Of a stretch of DNA of 64,000 nucleotides, positions 35,336-48,431 are shown one piece after another. The stretch is from Diploscapter coronatus (Eukaryota; Nematoda; Chromadorea; Rhabditida; Rhabditidae): contig OZ038422.1 of assembly GCA_964036155.1 (NCBI GenBank), positions 25,629,201-25,693,200 on the forward strand. The letters are read 5' to 3'. The notes beneath the pieces are model-generated. The model searched no databases and had not been told where the DNA came from. It saw only the letters and a list, made by a program, of their open reading frames with translations. The translations under genes and the position numbers were made by a program. Positions within the stretch are counted from its first letter, which is position 1. Each line of letters begins with the position of its first letter.

Positions 35336-37160
35336 TCACCACGCCCAGCATTCACCTCTGCACCATTGAATGTATGTCTCAACTTGTCCGGATTTCGTGT
35401 CCATCAAGGCGGTGTAGACGGTAGCCTTGTTCAAGTTCGTTCGGGAAGACAGGACGTTGAATAGGCCCTGAGTTTTAAATTTCATTTTTTACAAAAGTGT
35501 GTAGGTTGAAATTAGAATTTATTTTACATTCTTACATTATTGCACCAAAAAATCCAAGCTTAAGTATTATCCAGTTCAATAGAAGAGTAAAATGACATTA
35601 AAAAATAAAAGGAGAATTTTTTCCTCATTTACCTGGAAGCTAACTCCATTCTGAGACATTTTCCTCATACACGCCATTCCAGGAGTGTTCCTATCGTCCA
35701 GAAACAGTGGCTAGGATAAACTTACTAGGGGCTAATGATTTTGGGAAGTATTACATCTTTGTTCTTGTCGTAGTTGGTCTCCAGAACGAACCAGCCGTCC
35801 TCGGCGTTCTTATCGAGTTCAGTTAGCAATGCGGTGTCGTTATCAGATCGGGCTATGATCGCTCCCTAAAAATTGAAAGTTTTCGGAGGTTTTGGAAACT
35901 TTTCAGAAGCTCCCGGAACCTTTCTAAAGCTATGCAAGCTTCTCTATGTTTATGAAAACTTCAACTAACCTCCCAAGGGTTATATCCTCCAAGAATGAAA
36001 TACACTGCCGCCAAAAGTGGGGTGCCCATGAGCTTATTTTTAGCGTCAACATAGTCTAAAAATAACTGTTTATATTGTAACCTTGAGAATTTCAATAGTC
36101 GTACTATCGCAATTTTCCAAAGTTTCTCTTGTTAGCCATGCCATCCATTTGATGTCCTGGTTGTGGCCCAAGAGCCAAGAAATTGTGCCATGCACTCCAC
36201 TAGGCTTAGCAAAACGACTATCAACAGTAATGGAGAATGCACCCGGGCGCATGCCAGATAAGATCCCAGAGTAGCCGGCGAAAGATATCGACTTGAACAG
36301 AACTGCGCCTAAAATTAGAATAGTTAGCATAAAATCTGAAGATATAGAAAAATGACCGTTTTTCTTCCAATTCAAATTCACCAACATCTTTCTCAGCTGT
36401 GTAGCGATAGTCCACTCATGCGTCGTGGTATTCCATCCGAAAAACTCACCGAAGTCGAGGTTTCTGAAATTTTAGAAAATTTGAAAAATTATTATAAGCT
36501 AGAAAACCTAGCATGAACAATATGGCCATCAGGGTCTTGGGCTACGATTGAAGTACAGAATGATGAGACCTAAAAATTTCAATTTTTAGCTAAAATTTAA
36601 AAAATCACCTCATAGAAAATATTGAACATAACGCATTTTCCGAGAGAAAGTCCGGAATAATCAGCAATTCCCTGAAATTGTCAGTGTTAAACTCGATTTT
36701 TCTCAAAACTTACTTGAATCTCATCCCGATAGGGCATAGGCATTCTCGGCGCGGCATCGGCCATAGATTTTTCGATGAAGTTGAAAATTCCAGGAATTAT
36801 GCCGTCCAGCAAACCTTCGATCATGTCGATAATTTCTCCCATTTCCACCTTGTATCGAATCGCGATGTCTTTCCATCTTTCGTGAGGTGGAGCGTCAAGA
36901 TCCACCGTGAACCTAAAGAAATCTCCTTTAAGAAAAGATCGATCTTCATTGAAATTTAATCTTTTTTCAAGAAAATCCAGATCCATTTTTCAACAAATGT
37001 GATCTCTTTACCAGGGAACATCAAATTGCTTGCTCTGGTCGTACAAATTCTTTCCATCACTCAAAACGCAATCGTCATTGAACGGAGGTGGCAAATCCAC
37101 ATGTTTACCCAAAGCACAAATTACGCTAATCGCCAAGATAATTAAGCTAATTGCCCTCAT
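35336..37160 (-). CDS. asah-1: Acid ceramidase (N-acylsphingosine amidohydrolase)
   Basis: Ten exons: 37012-37160, 36714-36912, 36609-36671, 36508-36569, 36357-36463, 36082-36308, 35970-36032, 35755-35865, 35633-35710, 35336-35467 (396 residues; human ASAH1 has 395). There is a signal peptide (MRAISLIILAISVICA). VPWFTVDLDAPPHERW is conserved. The catalytic Cys142 lies in FCTSIVAQDPDGH, followed by R158 and D161 (HARNLDFG), N321 (LETNYD) and R334 (DDRNTP); all five match human active-site positions within one residue. The family is lysosomal and self-cleaves just before the catalytic Cys. NAAA-like amidase activity cannot be excluded. Intron 6 is 49 nt and ends in AATAAG; the nearer TTTTTAG would give a 26-nt intron in the wrong frame. 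C. elegans has two paralogues, so the symbol is tentative. Confidence 0.9.
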
Positions 37161-39239
37161 TCTAAAAGGGTTAATTGGATAATTAACTAATGATAATAAC
37201 TGGTGATAACTAATGGGAAGAAATCAGAAATACTTGTATTAGCTGTAAGCATTTTTTGAGCTGAATAGGAAACGTCTTTCGGAAAAGGGATTAGTGAAAA
37301 TTGATAACAGACAGTTTGCTACTCTCGAGCCACTGAAAATTGATAAAATTTTAGAATTCTTAAGATTTGTTTAAGATATTCCAGACGGTTTAAGTTGGTT
37401 ATTATTCATTATGCAACAATAAGTTCTAAGTTCATTGATAAAGGTGATAAAATGTGCTTGCACATGGTTCTTTTCCTGGGAATTTATGGGTGACTATTTC
37501 ATGGAAAATTTTTGTGGAACGAACTATATCGGTGTAAGCAAAATATTTAGTTTGTGTAGTCTTATAGATTTTTGTAAAGAAAATACACCATCATCCGAAA
37601 ATCTAAATAAAACATGATATTTTTGTCGAATATCTGTTTATCCAAGATTGGATCTCTGATGATAGGTTAGTCTGACCACCATATTTTAAATAAAACCACT
37701 GTACAAAGAGTATTTTTGAAGCAGTTCATTTTCGTATAAATTATATAATTTGTGAACCGTCCAATAAAGTGATTACTTTATTCTGGTCTATTTATCGTTT
37801 TATATAATAAAACTGCTTAAACTATTTATTTCTGTGTAAAATCAAGACAATTTTGAGGTTTTAAGGCATTCCATTACGATATTGATCTTCATCGTTTACT
37901 ATCTGTGAATAATCCTGTCAAATGGTCATTTGTAGATCATTCTTATCGTTTTATGATGGAGTAGTGGATTTATTATATCCGATCAGACATATCCCCTTGT
38001 CTTGCATATCTCAAAGAGTGAGTAAAAGCTGAAAGGATTATAATTACAGGGCGAAATAGTGCTTAGCAAAGACACAAAGAAGCAACGAAAGAGAAATAAC
38101 GCAATAAATGAGAGAATCAGAGATAGAGAAGGAAGAAATAGTATTGGAAAATAAGTGAGCTAGAGAAATAAATAGGACGTAAAGGCGAGAAAAACTAAAT
38201 GGAAAAAGAGGCCAGCTGGTGGTGGTCAAAGCTGGATGGGGGATATGAATAATCAGTGTTCCTAAAGCGACACATAATGGATATTAGTTAGAGAACAAAA
38301 TCGAAGAAATAGTATGAAAATAGATGGAGAACAAGAAAAATAGTGTGGGAAAAGGGAAAAAAACGGGATAATGGAAATAAGCTATGATTGACAAGACGTA
38401 ATGATGTGTTTGTCAGTTCATTTTTCTATTTCTCATTTCTTTGAAGCCGCTAGATTTGACGCGTTCGGATTCAGACTAACTTTCCGATTTTCTCGAGATT
38501 TTCGAAGATTTTCCGATGAAGATCAACTTTTTACCCCATGAAAATTTGTTGAAATTTTCGATTTTCGCTTGAAAATTAGTCAAGGTTGAATTTTCTTTGT
38601 AATTCAATATTTCTCGATCTTAACTGTAGAAAAATTGCAAAGTTTGTGTTTATCATGGCTAAGAATCGCTCAAGAGTTTCAGCTTACAAGTTTATGATTC
38701 ATAAGCTTTCATTTCTAATTTTGCAAGTCTCTTGAGCAACTTTAGTACGAACCTTCTGTTCCATAGTTCTAATTCTAGAACCCTCCTCTCAAAGCTAAAA
38801 TGACCCTTGCAGAGTTAGCCCCCGGGGATTTAATAACATGAAGAGTGATACTCCCGGCCCTGCCTGCAATTGAAGTCCGGCCTGAAGTGTAATGCGGGTT
38901 GCAAATTTTTGATCGGCTCAAAACAAAGCAATGAGAGTACTCTACCCCACTGCTAGAATTGTGATTTATTGAAACATTTCGGAAAATAGTTGCAATGAAT
39001 GCTCTTTGATAAAATAGCTCTAGGTTTTTTGATGTAGACGCCTTTCAGATTGGTTTCATAAAGTAAAGCTGATCTTCATGTCCTAAATTCAAAATTTGTA
39101 TATTTCCCCCGATTTTTATTGTGCACCTGCTTCTGAAGTACCCCCATGCTTGTCTCCTTTCATCTTCATTCAGTGAAGGTGTGTGTAAGACAATACACAA
39201 ATGTGTGCATTTGTATTTGTATATTTGTAAGAGAGGGAG

Positions 39240-39430
39240 AGAGAATGGTCGAGAGCATAGCTTTCGGAGGATGGTACAGAGAAAAATACTCTCTAGATAG
39301 ATAGAGAAAGAAAGAAAGAAAGAAAGAAAAGAACATTTGGCGCATCTTTCTCGATTTTCTTTTTCTCTTTATTTCTTTCTCCCTCCTTTTCTGCTTCTCT
39401 GACCTCTTTCATTCATTCTCTATCTCTCAT
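39240..39430. repeat. Purine/pyrimidine switch with (AAAG)n microsatellite
   Basis: Purine-rich DNA ends in a run of about six AAAG units at 39305-39330. The centre is ACATTTGGCGCAT, followed by pyrimidine-rich TCTTTCTCGATTTTC, TCTTTATTTCTTTC and CTCTATCTCTCATTC. The two halves are rough reverse complements. Confidence 0.6.
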
Positions 39431-40079
39431 TCTCTTTCAAGTGTATGTAAGGCGCCCCCTTTAGTGACTACTCTCCAAATATCGATCCCTTTGAATTTGA
39501 TTTTCCCTATCTCCTTTCTCAACACACTTTGACTCTGTCACTTTGTTTTGGATAGATCATGTTAGATTTTATCGTCATTCTATTGATTTGAAGAAACTTC
39601 TCAGAAATTTAGACTTTTGAGAATATTTTTCTGGAAACAAGTTGTGATATTTTGTATTTTTTCTTTAGAAACTAAAACTGAAAAACTGCTCAAAAACTTG
39701 TACTAATCTTTTCCATTATGTTTCATTACTAATTCGTCTAAAATTCGCGTTCTTTTTGTAAGAAGGAATGCATTTTTAATGACTCCGACAACTCTTATTT
39801 CTCCGCTCATTGCTCACTTCTTAGCAATGCCATAAATACCTGATTTGTATTTCTAAGTCTATCCTTAATCATAAGAATAGAGATTTTAGGTTTTCGTATA
39901 TCTCAGCCATTTTTCTTTCCCCTATTCTTAACTATATGTCTATAGACTTAGCCAAGTGTGCTATATTTCAACGTGAAAGGCTTATTCATGAGTTGGCTGA
40001 ATTAGTCATTTCTGGTCACGCCCCTTTTCACCCACTATTTCTGGGAAAAGAGATATCGATTCTCATTCTAAATTTGCGT

Positions 40080-40330
40080 TCTCTAAAATTGAAGAAATAG
40101 TACTGCAAATTGAGAGTGTTAGAGAGGCGGAAAGACAATAGTGAGGGGCTATTCTCTATATTGCCTTTGGCAAAGAGCACTTTCTTTCTCGCTCTTTTCT
40201 TTCTCTTTTTCTCTTTCTCGCTCAATTGAAACTGGTCCATTTTCTGTGCCACAAGGAGCTTTCCCTTCCATTTCTCTTTCTCGAACTCCCTCTCCCCATT
40301 TCCCGTACTATTTCCGTTTTCCCAACCCCG
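40080..40330. repeat. Purine/pyrimidine strand-switch element
   Basis: Purine-rich GAAGAAATAGTACTG and GAGAGGCGGAAAGA are followed by a short centre (ATATTGCCTTTGGCAAAGAG) that itself contains the inverted repeat TTGCC/GGCAA. Pyrimidine-rich TTTCTTTCTCGCTC and CCGTACTATTTCCG come next. Confidence 0.55.
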
Positions 40331-42832
40331 CTTCCCGCCCAATCTTCTAACCTGCCACTTTCTATGCACGGTCGAATACCTTTGCATGTCATGAATATAC
40401 GGTTTGACATTTTCCGCTAGTAACCCCACAACAATTTACCTGAATGGATCGGAAATATGCTAAAAGTTACCAGAAAATACCAAAAAGCCCCATTTTGGTA
40501 CCATTTTCTCGTCGATTCTCGTTTACTCGACAAAGTAGTTATGGGTAATTTCCTTCTCCGACTTTCACTATACGATTGAAGCACTCACACTCCAGATATT
40601 ATTCCTCGTATATTCAAGCCGGATTTCCGGGCATATGCTAATGCACTTCGTTGTAGATTGTTCGCGTTTCTTTCCCTGGCAATCATTAAAAATGATTATT
40701 CAATGTGCGCTAGCTTTTGTTCCGCAAGCAATGTGTACGATTTTACGATCGTTTTGCATAATGAAACGATTTTTCTTTTCCCCCTTCAAAAATACCGACG
40801 CATTTGACGCTAAAATAGAACATCTTAGCAATTTTTCACGGCGCAACAGGAAAACACGATAATTTTCTCATTTTCCGGGGATTTTCATTTCCAATCTTCG
40901 TATTTTCGTCGATTCATTGATTTTCACATTTCGCGATGCAGCAAAAGAGGCAAAAAAATCCGTGTTCCTGCGAATCTTTTTGGCCCTCCAACTTCAATGC
41001 GCTATTTAGTTGCCGGGGATTTCTTTCCGCGTCTCAGAAATGCGCGCTATTTCCGTAAGAAGAGGAAAGAAAAATCCCTGTGTTCGACATGTTTTTATGA
41101 ATGACATAGAAGAAATGAGAGCATCCTCTTCTTTTCTGCAGCAGCGCGTCAAGATGACCTTGTTCAATTGCCTTCTTTCGCACAAATTCTCTCGTCACAT
41201 GTGTTGAAGCATACGAATTCCAAAACGACAAAACCGGCCGACGATTTCGTGCACCCCAGCAACCTCATTTTCCTCGACTAATTTGTACAAAAACTCGCGC
41301 GCTCGAATCTTCGCGGATGAACTGTGCACAATTATCTCGTTCGGATTTTATGGACGTAGAACTGCAAAATCGGGGACTCTTGCAAAAGTCGATACTTGCA
41401 CTTGATTTATCCGGAAAAATGAAAAAGTCGCGGTTTTTTGTAAAAATTGTCGGAAAAGTGGTTGTTTTGATGACTGCGTACTTGTGCGTGAATGTACAAT
41501 TTGTCGTATCTATCGCTCTTTTGTATTACGTGTGTGTATCGCAGTAATCTCTCTCGGCGTTTGCTTAGCGTTGTCCACTTTTTCTGCTGCTTTCTTTTTA
41601 GCATACTCCTCCTTTTCTTTGCTGCTATGTACGAATCGGCTTAACCCCCAACAGGGCCGTCCCGATGCGCTACGCTTCTCTGCTTCTGCTGAAGCTGAAG
41701 CTACTCTAGACACCGCGCACTCGGGCTAAAACACGTGTACGCGCACTTTTTCCGCAAATTTTCCCATTTTGCCCAGAATTTGGGGATTTTCGATTTTTCT
41801 GCAAAAAGACTATTTTTTCCGGAAAAATACCCATTTTCTATGCATTTCTCTGCTGAATTTCTGTAGGAAAAGATCTTTCTGTAGAAAAGCGAACAATTTT
41901 AAGATTTCACGAATCCAGATTCTATTTGACGACCTTTATTTCGATGATTTATTGTAGCTTTTCATCGAAAAATCCTGAAAGGTCGGAGAAAAAGACGAAA
42001 TTTTTCGCCCTATGCATTTGATATGCGCCGCAAAGTCATCTCCGATATACGACATTACTTTCTACAAACAGCAGCCAGAGAGCGTTCTCCCTTTTCCTAT
42101 TCGCAATTGTCCAGGCAATATGCCCGCAGGCTTTATTTATCTTTGCCTCTCTTTTCGCCTCTTCTCTCGCCATTACTTGCTCTTTCTCACTTCATTTCTG
42201 CATTTTTCTTGCTCCTCATAAAAATCGAATTTCTTTCGCGAAGTTAATTATTTTCGCTAAAAATTTTATCTCAGCATGATCCCCACGAAAAGCTGAGCAT
42301 TTTGGTGCGAAATTCAATTAAATTATGTTCAATTCAAAGCAAATAACAGGGATTTTAATAGCTGAATAATCCGAAGCTTTCTTTTTCTCTATCCTTTATT
42401 TCTTCCCTCCGTGTCCACCTTCCTTTCTCACTTATCGATTTTCTCGTTTCTTTTTTCTCCCTTCTTTTTGAGCGCTATTTCTCCATCACATTTAGCCTGC
42501 ATCCTTTCTCAATTTCACAATATACACCGACGGCCGTTCTCAGGACCCTTTTATCCTAGAATTTCTCGGGTTTCATCATGAATGAATGAAGATTTTCAGT
42601 GAATTAATAAAAGCAGTCCGGTAAAGTCTACTAAAATAATATTTGTTTAAATAAAAAGACGAATTTTGTTAGATTTTTTCGCACTACTTTTATTGATGGT
42701 CGTATAATTTCGTCGTATATGCACAATTGTTTTTTATTGATCGATATTTTGCAGGAAAAAGTAAACCCAAGCACTTATACGATTTGGTGACCGCGCCGAG
42801 CATCTACGGATTTCCAAGAACATCATCGAGTG

Positions 42833-45800
42833 ATGGCTACCGGTGCCGTGCTCAGACCGTCAACGACGAGTTGGGTTGATCTTTGGGTGCGTTTTTATTT
42901 CTATTTTATATTTCCTAGTTTTCTGGCAACATTTATAATCAAATGTTAGAATTTTAAAATATTTTTTGAAGCTGATATTTTTCTTAGCCATTTTTTGGTC
43001 TGGATGATTTTTAAGCTAAACCTTTCTTTATTTTGCCAAATGATGACAACGCGCTTTAGTAATGGGATTATTTCAAATCGTTCACGACTCAAAAGGACAT
43101 TTAGAAAAGCATTAAACATAAGTTGATGGTATTTACGAACGCAACAATAAAGTGATAAGCATAAACGATCAAACGTAATGCGCTTGCTTTGATATTTTTC
43201 TTTTCCATTCACGGACGTTCGCATTTTCTTTCTTCCTTTTTCCTTCTGATAACGAAATTCCAATTCAAGACAATAAGCAAATACTTATTTTGAAACAGTA
43301 GGCTTAGAGGTTCTCAATTAAAAAATACTTTCAGAAGTTTTGGCTATTTTTAAAATTGACATATTTTCTACTCGATATATTTTGACGATGAATCATATTA
43401 ATATTCGCGCAAAATTGCGCTGATTTTTTTCGGTTTCTGAGGATTTTGTGGTGGTTTTCTATTTGTTTAGACTAGAAAATGTTAACTGGCCCTCAGAATT
43501 ATGGAATTAAAGATGATCCGCTTTCGAACGAGAAAATTAAACAATTGTTTGAAATTTTGGCAGAGAATTTTATTTTGGTACTGGCTTTACAAGATTCAAT
43601 ATCGATTTTTGAATCTCTAAAAGCGGAAGGAAACCCCTCGACTTTATCTTTTCTTATCCCCTGGTTTTGTCCGTGTACCGCACGCCCCCGCGCAGCGCTG
43701 TTTGTTTTGAATTTTCGCTGCAACAAGAACAATGTCTTCACACGGCGAGCATACGTAATGTACTAGTTTTTTTTCTGCAAAAACTAATTAATGCTCAATC
43801 TTTGCGTTAGCTTCTTCCTTTGAATCATGTAATAATCATTGATAAAAGAAAGTTGAATCATTTTCGAATGGAATAGGAAGTTTATTTTTGCTATTTTTAG
43901 AGGTGGTAGCCTGATGAACTTTCTCACTTCCTTGAATCTATAAAATGCGCTATGTTTACAAAGTTCACTTTAGAATAAAATAATTAGACCCGCCCTCCTC
44001 AAAGATACACTCGAAATGTGGCACTTTTTATGTGCAGAAATGAAGAGGTCACTCAAAGGGGCAAGAAAAAGGGAAGGACGGAATGATGAACTATAGAAAG
44101 ATGCAAAGAAAAGTAAACAAATGAGAAAATATGATTGTATATTGATTTGGAAAGAATAAAAATAGTTTTAAAATAATGAAAATGTATAGAAAAAAAAAAA
44201 ACTCATTTTTATGATAGATAAATTTAAAACTATTATGACAAATTACGTATAGTTTTGTAGCTCGAAGAGAGTGCACTTTTTGAAAGAGAAATAAATTTCA
44301 AAAATTACAAATTTCAGGACCAAACGGACGCGGTTGCCGTTCACACGCAGAAGGGCATCGAGTTTCTCGAGCGAATTGGGACTTTCGCCAAGGAAAGGGC
44401 AATCATTGAAGAGGAGTATGCGGCCAAATTGCGGTATTTTTTTTTTTTTTATATTTAAAAAATTTTTTCGAAGTTTTGAACACTTTCTCTAAAATTTCTA
44501 AATTCTATTTTTGGAGACAAATTATAGGATATTCATTTTTAAGATTTCTGGATCCAAAACTGCTTTTTCAGATCACTCGCGAAAAAATCGTTGGGCAAGA
44601 AGAAAGACGACGAGGAGGCGATGAAGACGTTCACCTACGTTCGTTCGTTCTCCAACCTGCTGAAGGAGGTCGAGAGCACCGCCTGTCAACATGAGGTTTG
44701 GCTAAGTGGTCAAATGGCAGATTTTATTGTTGACAAAAACCCAGGTTATCGCTGAGCGGTTAAAGAAAGACATTTCCTCGTTCGTCCAGGCCAAATCCAA
44801 TCAGCATAGGCTCAGCAGGAAACAGTGCTTGCAGGTACTTTTTTATTCTTTAGAAAATGAGATTTTTGGAAATTTAGAAAATTTTGTAAGTAATGTTTTT
44901 ACTTTATGATTTCCTCTAAAAGTGCTACATTTTTATTTGGAAGAAAGTGCTCTCGAAAAGCTATGGTAAATTTCGACGATAATAGATTTTTGCTTTGAAA
45001 TTTATATTGTACACTTGAGAAAAACTACAATAATTCTAAATATTTGAATTTCAGGACCTCCAAAACATCTACAACAACCTGAACTCGGCTTGCGACCACC
45101 TGTCCAAGTCCCAAAAGGCGTACGGCAAATCGTTCAAAGAGGCAGAGGCGGCATTTCTCAAGTACAACAAGGCGGAGAAGAACATGGAAATATCCAGGCT
45201 CGACTTGGAAAAGGCCAAGAATACTGCTACTGTGGGTTGAATTCTTTTTTACGAATATTGAAAATACCGACAGATTAACGACATTTTTGAAACATAATTT
45301 TTTTCTGTTAACAAAAGAATAAAAAGAAGTTCCGAGTAATGACAATTTTAGTAAATGAAATGGGAAAATTTAGTGTTCAAAGAATATAATTGATGAAAAA
45401 TGTTAGTTATGATTTATTTGAAAAGAATGATAACATTTTCAGTTGAGAAACCAAATGAGCGAAGAAGCCAAACACGCCTACGCGCACGCCCTAACGATGT
45501 GCAACGAAGCGCAACAGCTCCATTACGATCAGCTCCTCCCGGCCATGCTTGATCGAATGAAGGTTGGATTTTGTTATTTTTATTTCCAAAAAATCACTTT
45601 TAGTAAGAGAAAACGTCTTTTCTATAGAAAATCTCTAAAATTACCGTATTTTAAAAAATTTTCAGAACCTCGACCAGGAAAGAATCCATGATACGAGTGT
45701 GGCGATGAGCATGTGTATCACTGCTGAAACGGATGTCCATCCTATCATTGGTAGGAATTTCATTTTTCAAAACTAAATTTGTATAAAATGAATTTTTGTT

Positions 45801-48431
45801 ATTTTCAGCCCGGTGCTACGAGGATATGAAGCGAGCTGTGGGTCAGATCAATCCTGATCACGACATGCAAATGGTCGTGGAAAACTTGAAGACCGGTTAC
45901 GCCCGACCCGGCCCTCACGGATTCGAAGACCTTGGTGATCCTGGAAAAGTCATCGAATCGAGTAATTTTTAAAATACGCTTTTTTAAAAATATTTTCTTA
46001 ATAAAAATGCTATTTCTCTTAAACTGTTTTATTAGAAATTCAATTTTCAGACGGTAACTCCCAAGTCGACCTGACTCTAAAGCGAGGACTGATGAGCGGC
46101 ACTGGAAAGAAGGACAAATCCGCTACAATTGGCGTGTCGAGGAAACACTCCATGCACCAGAAACTCTTCGGTGGCCGAGAGGATAAGAAAGTTGGTTGTT
46201 TTTTTCCTATTTTTAACCAAGATTTCGAATCTTAGTAGGAGGTGGATTTTCCCCAAAATTCTAAATCAATTCGATTTGTTTCTTCATAAAAAGCGATTGT
46301 AAAAGAAATGGGTTTTTTTTGCCAAGATTTCAAATTAGACCCATTTTTCAGAACAAAGATTGAAATTAGAAAAAAAAAGGTTTTTTAAACATGTTTAATT
46401 TTGCAATTTGCAGGCCGAAGCCAATGGAGAATACGGCTCTCTTCCCCCTCAACAAAGGATCCGAAGAATCCAGGCCAAGTTGGTCGAGCTGGAAAAGGAG
46501 CGCGACAAGACCCAACAGAGCCGAGACGGTCTGGCCAAAATGCAGCAGGTTCGAATGTCTTGCTAACATTACTTTTGTTAAAATTCTAAAATTATTATTT
46601 TTGAAGACATTTCAATTTTTTACTGACAAAAATATCACCTTTTTCCATAAAAATACCACTTTTGGTACTAATGATACCATTTTTAGGTTTACAAGGATAA
46701 CCCCAAAATGGGCAACGCCGCCGACTGCGATGGGCAACTCATTCAGTACCAGCGTGAAATCGACGCCCTCTCGGCGCAAGTCAAGAAATTCCAGAAGATG
46801 CTCGACGAGACTAACGCGTTCATTGGTAAGTTTGGTTTTAAATAGTCCCGTTTTTGGTAACATAATCCTTTTGATCCCTGAATTATAAAATTCCACTCAA
46901 ATTGCGTAGTAGAATATAGATTTTCGCAGAAATGGTATAATGTCTGATACAAACGGTGTCATTTTCTTACCCAAATGGTATCGCAAGTGGTTCAATTTCA
47001 GCGTCGAATGGCGGTTCCATGAACGCGGGCGGCGACACACCGACTTCAATCAGATCGGCGAGCTCGGCAAGTGGTTCCACTCAGGCTCTGCATAATAAGA
47101 GGTGAGTTAGAACCATTTTCGCCAATTCTGGGATTTTGGGAAATTGTATTTTTGATAACTACTACCTATAAAAATGCTTCTTTTTTAATTGCACATTACT
47201 TTGCTCTTCTCACTATTTCTGGTATAAGTGGTATTCGTTTGGTAACATTTTGGGACTATTTTTGCTAGCTGGTACTAATCTATGCTTTTTTCTGTTCTAG
47301 CGCAACCCTCGGTGCCAATTCCTCATCGACTCCATTTTCCAGTCCCCCATTCTCTCAGAACAACGGCAGCAATAACGGACATTCCCATCTGGCCAAGAGG
47401 GAGAGCTACTCGGATGATCATAGTATGACGAGGTAGGATTTTTTTCAATTGTGTCCCAATCTATCAGTAATTTCACGAAAATAGTCATAGGAAAAGTTAG
47501 AAAAGATTTTCTTAGAGTTTTAGTGCGCTACATTTATTATGAAAATGATCAAATTATGAAAGAATGACTTGTTTTTAAGTGATTTTTTTTTCTTATTTTA
47601 GCTCCGATGGTGGAAGGGGGGACTCGAGCAGAGGCGGAAGTGGCTCAGCGGCTATTAGAGATGAGGTAATTTTTGAAAAGAACAAATACAAACTGTTTGA
47701 AAGGTGAACCATTTTTCTTTTTCATCTACAAAATTTCTCTCAGGAACTTATTTTTGCAAGAGTCCAAAATAAAGCTAAAGATAAGAAAAACGTCGTAGGT
47801 CTACGAAGAGTGCGAAATGCCCGCGCTGGGCACCGCCCTGGCGCAATTCTCGTTCGACGGAGGCACCGAGGGAACGATGAAAATCGGCGAAGGAGAGGAG
47901 TTGCTCCTCATCGAGAGGGACGAGGGCGATGGCTGGACCCGAGTCAGGAAGTAAGGGATTTTAAGCTTATCTTTTTCATTCTTCCTTTATATTCTTTATC
48001 TGTAGATTGATTGGTGGCGAAAATGACTAATTGTATTAGAAAATTGGCTCCTTTTTTTTAGCTACTTTGAATGCTATTTTTCGCCTTTGAGATCTTATGA
48101 GATAAACTCGAAAATGGTATAATTGGATTATAGGAAGAAAGACAGAGAACGATCACTTATGAAAACATGGGATCTTGATTTTTCCTCGCTAATTTTCTTA
48201 TTTCAAATGTAATGTCAAGAATCTTCTCTACTTGATTGTAAGACCCTTGAAAATTAAGCCAATTAGATTGTAGGATGGAAGTAATTAGCATAATTCTTGG
48301 AAGAACGGTTTTGCGAGAAATATCAAGGAAATAGATTTTCTGGGGAATGATAAATAAATTCCAGATTGGACACGAAAATGGAGGGCTTTGTGCCGAGCAG
48401 CTACCTGAAATGCAAGTGGTATCCGGAATAA
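42833..48431 (+). CDS. TOCA/CIP4/FBP17-type F-BAR, HR1 and SH3 protein
   Basis: Sixteen exons: 42833-42886, 44318-44433, 44572-44695, 44745-44834, 45055-45231, 45443-45562, 45666-45750, 45809-45961, 46051-46190, 46414-46548, 46687-46825, 47002-47101, 47301-47432, 47602-47665, 47799-47950, 48365-48431 (615 residues). Residues about 14-290 form an F-BAR domain (VDLWDQTDAVAVHTQKGIEF, KERAIIEEEYAAKLR, YGKSFKEAEAAFLKYNKAEK). Residues about 354-450 form an HR1 Cdc42-binding coiled coil (LPPQQRIRRIQAKLVELEKE, QYQREIDALSAQVKKF). Then comes a Ser/Gly-rich linker. The C-terminal SH3 (about 552-611) has ALAQFSF, GEGEELLLIERDEGDGWTRV and GFVPSSYL. This is the TOCA-1/TOCA-2 order; these proteins couple Cdc42 to WASP/WAVE actin assembly and endocytosis. 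Which C. elegans paralogue it matches is unclear. Exon 1 is separated by a 1.4-kb intron and may have alternatives. Confidence 0.92.

Larger units (their letters stand above)
37161..42832. other. 5.7-kb gene-poor intergenic region between divergent genes
   Basis: This region lies between the ceramidase start and the TOCA start. I found no exon chain. It contains purine blocks at 38040-38400 (several GAAATAGTRT motifs), a purine-to-pyrimidine switch at 39240-39430, another at 40080-40330, and a pyrimidine tract at 42370-42480. Reverse and forward copies of the AAGATCAACTTTT motif lie at 39067 and 38516. TTACCAGAAAATACC and TTTTGGTACCATTTT lie at about 40468-40508. It may include distal enhancers or an alternative first exon of the TOCA gene. 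Confidence 0.4.

Noticed and set aside
36057..36081. 26-nt intron in the ceramidase gene ending TTTTTAG
   Set aside because: Too short for a nematode intron, and it does not give the conserved frame. The 49-nt intron ending AATAAG does both.
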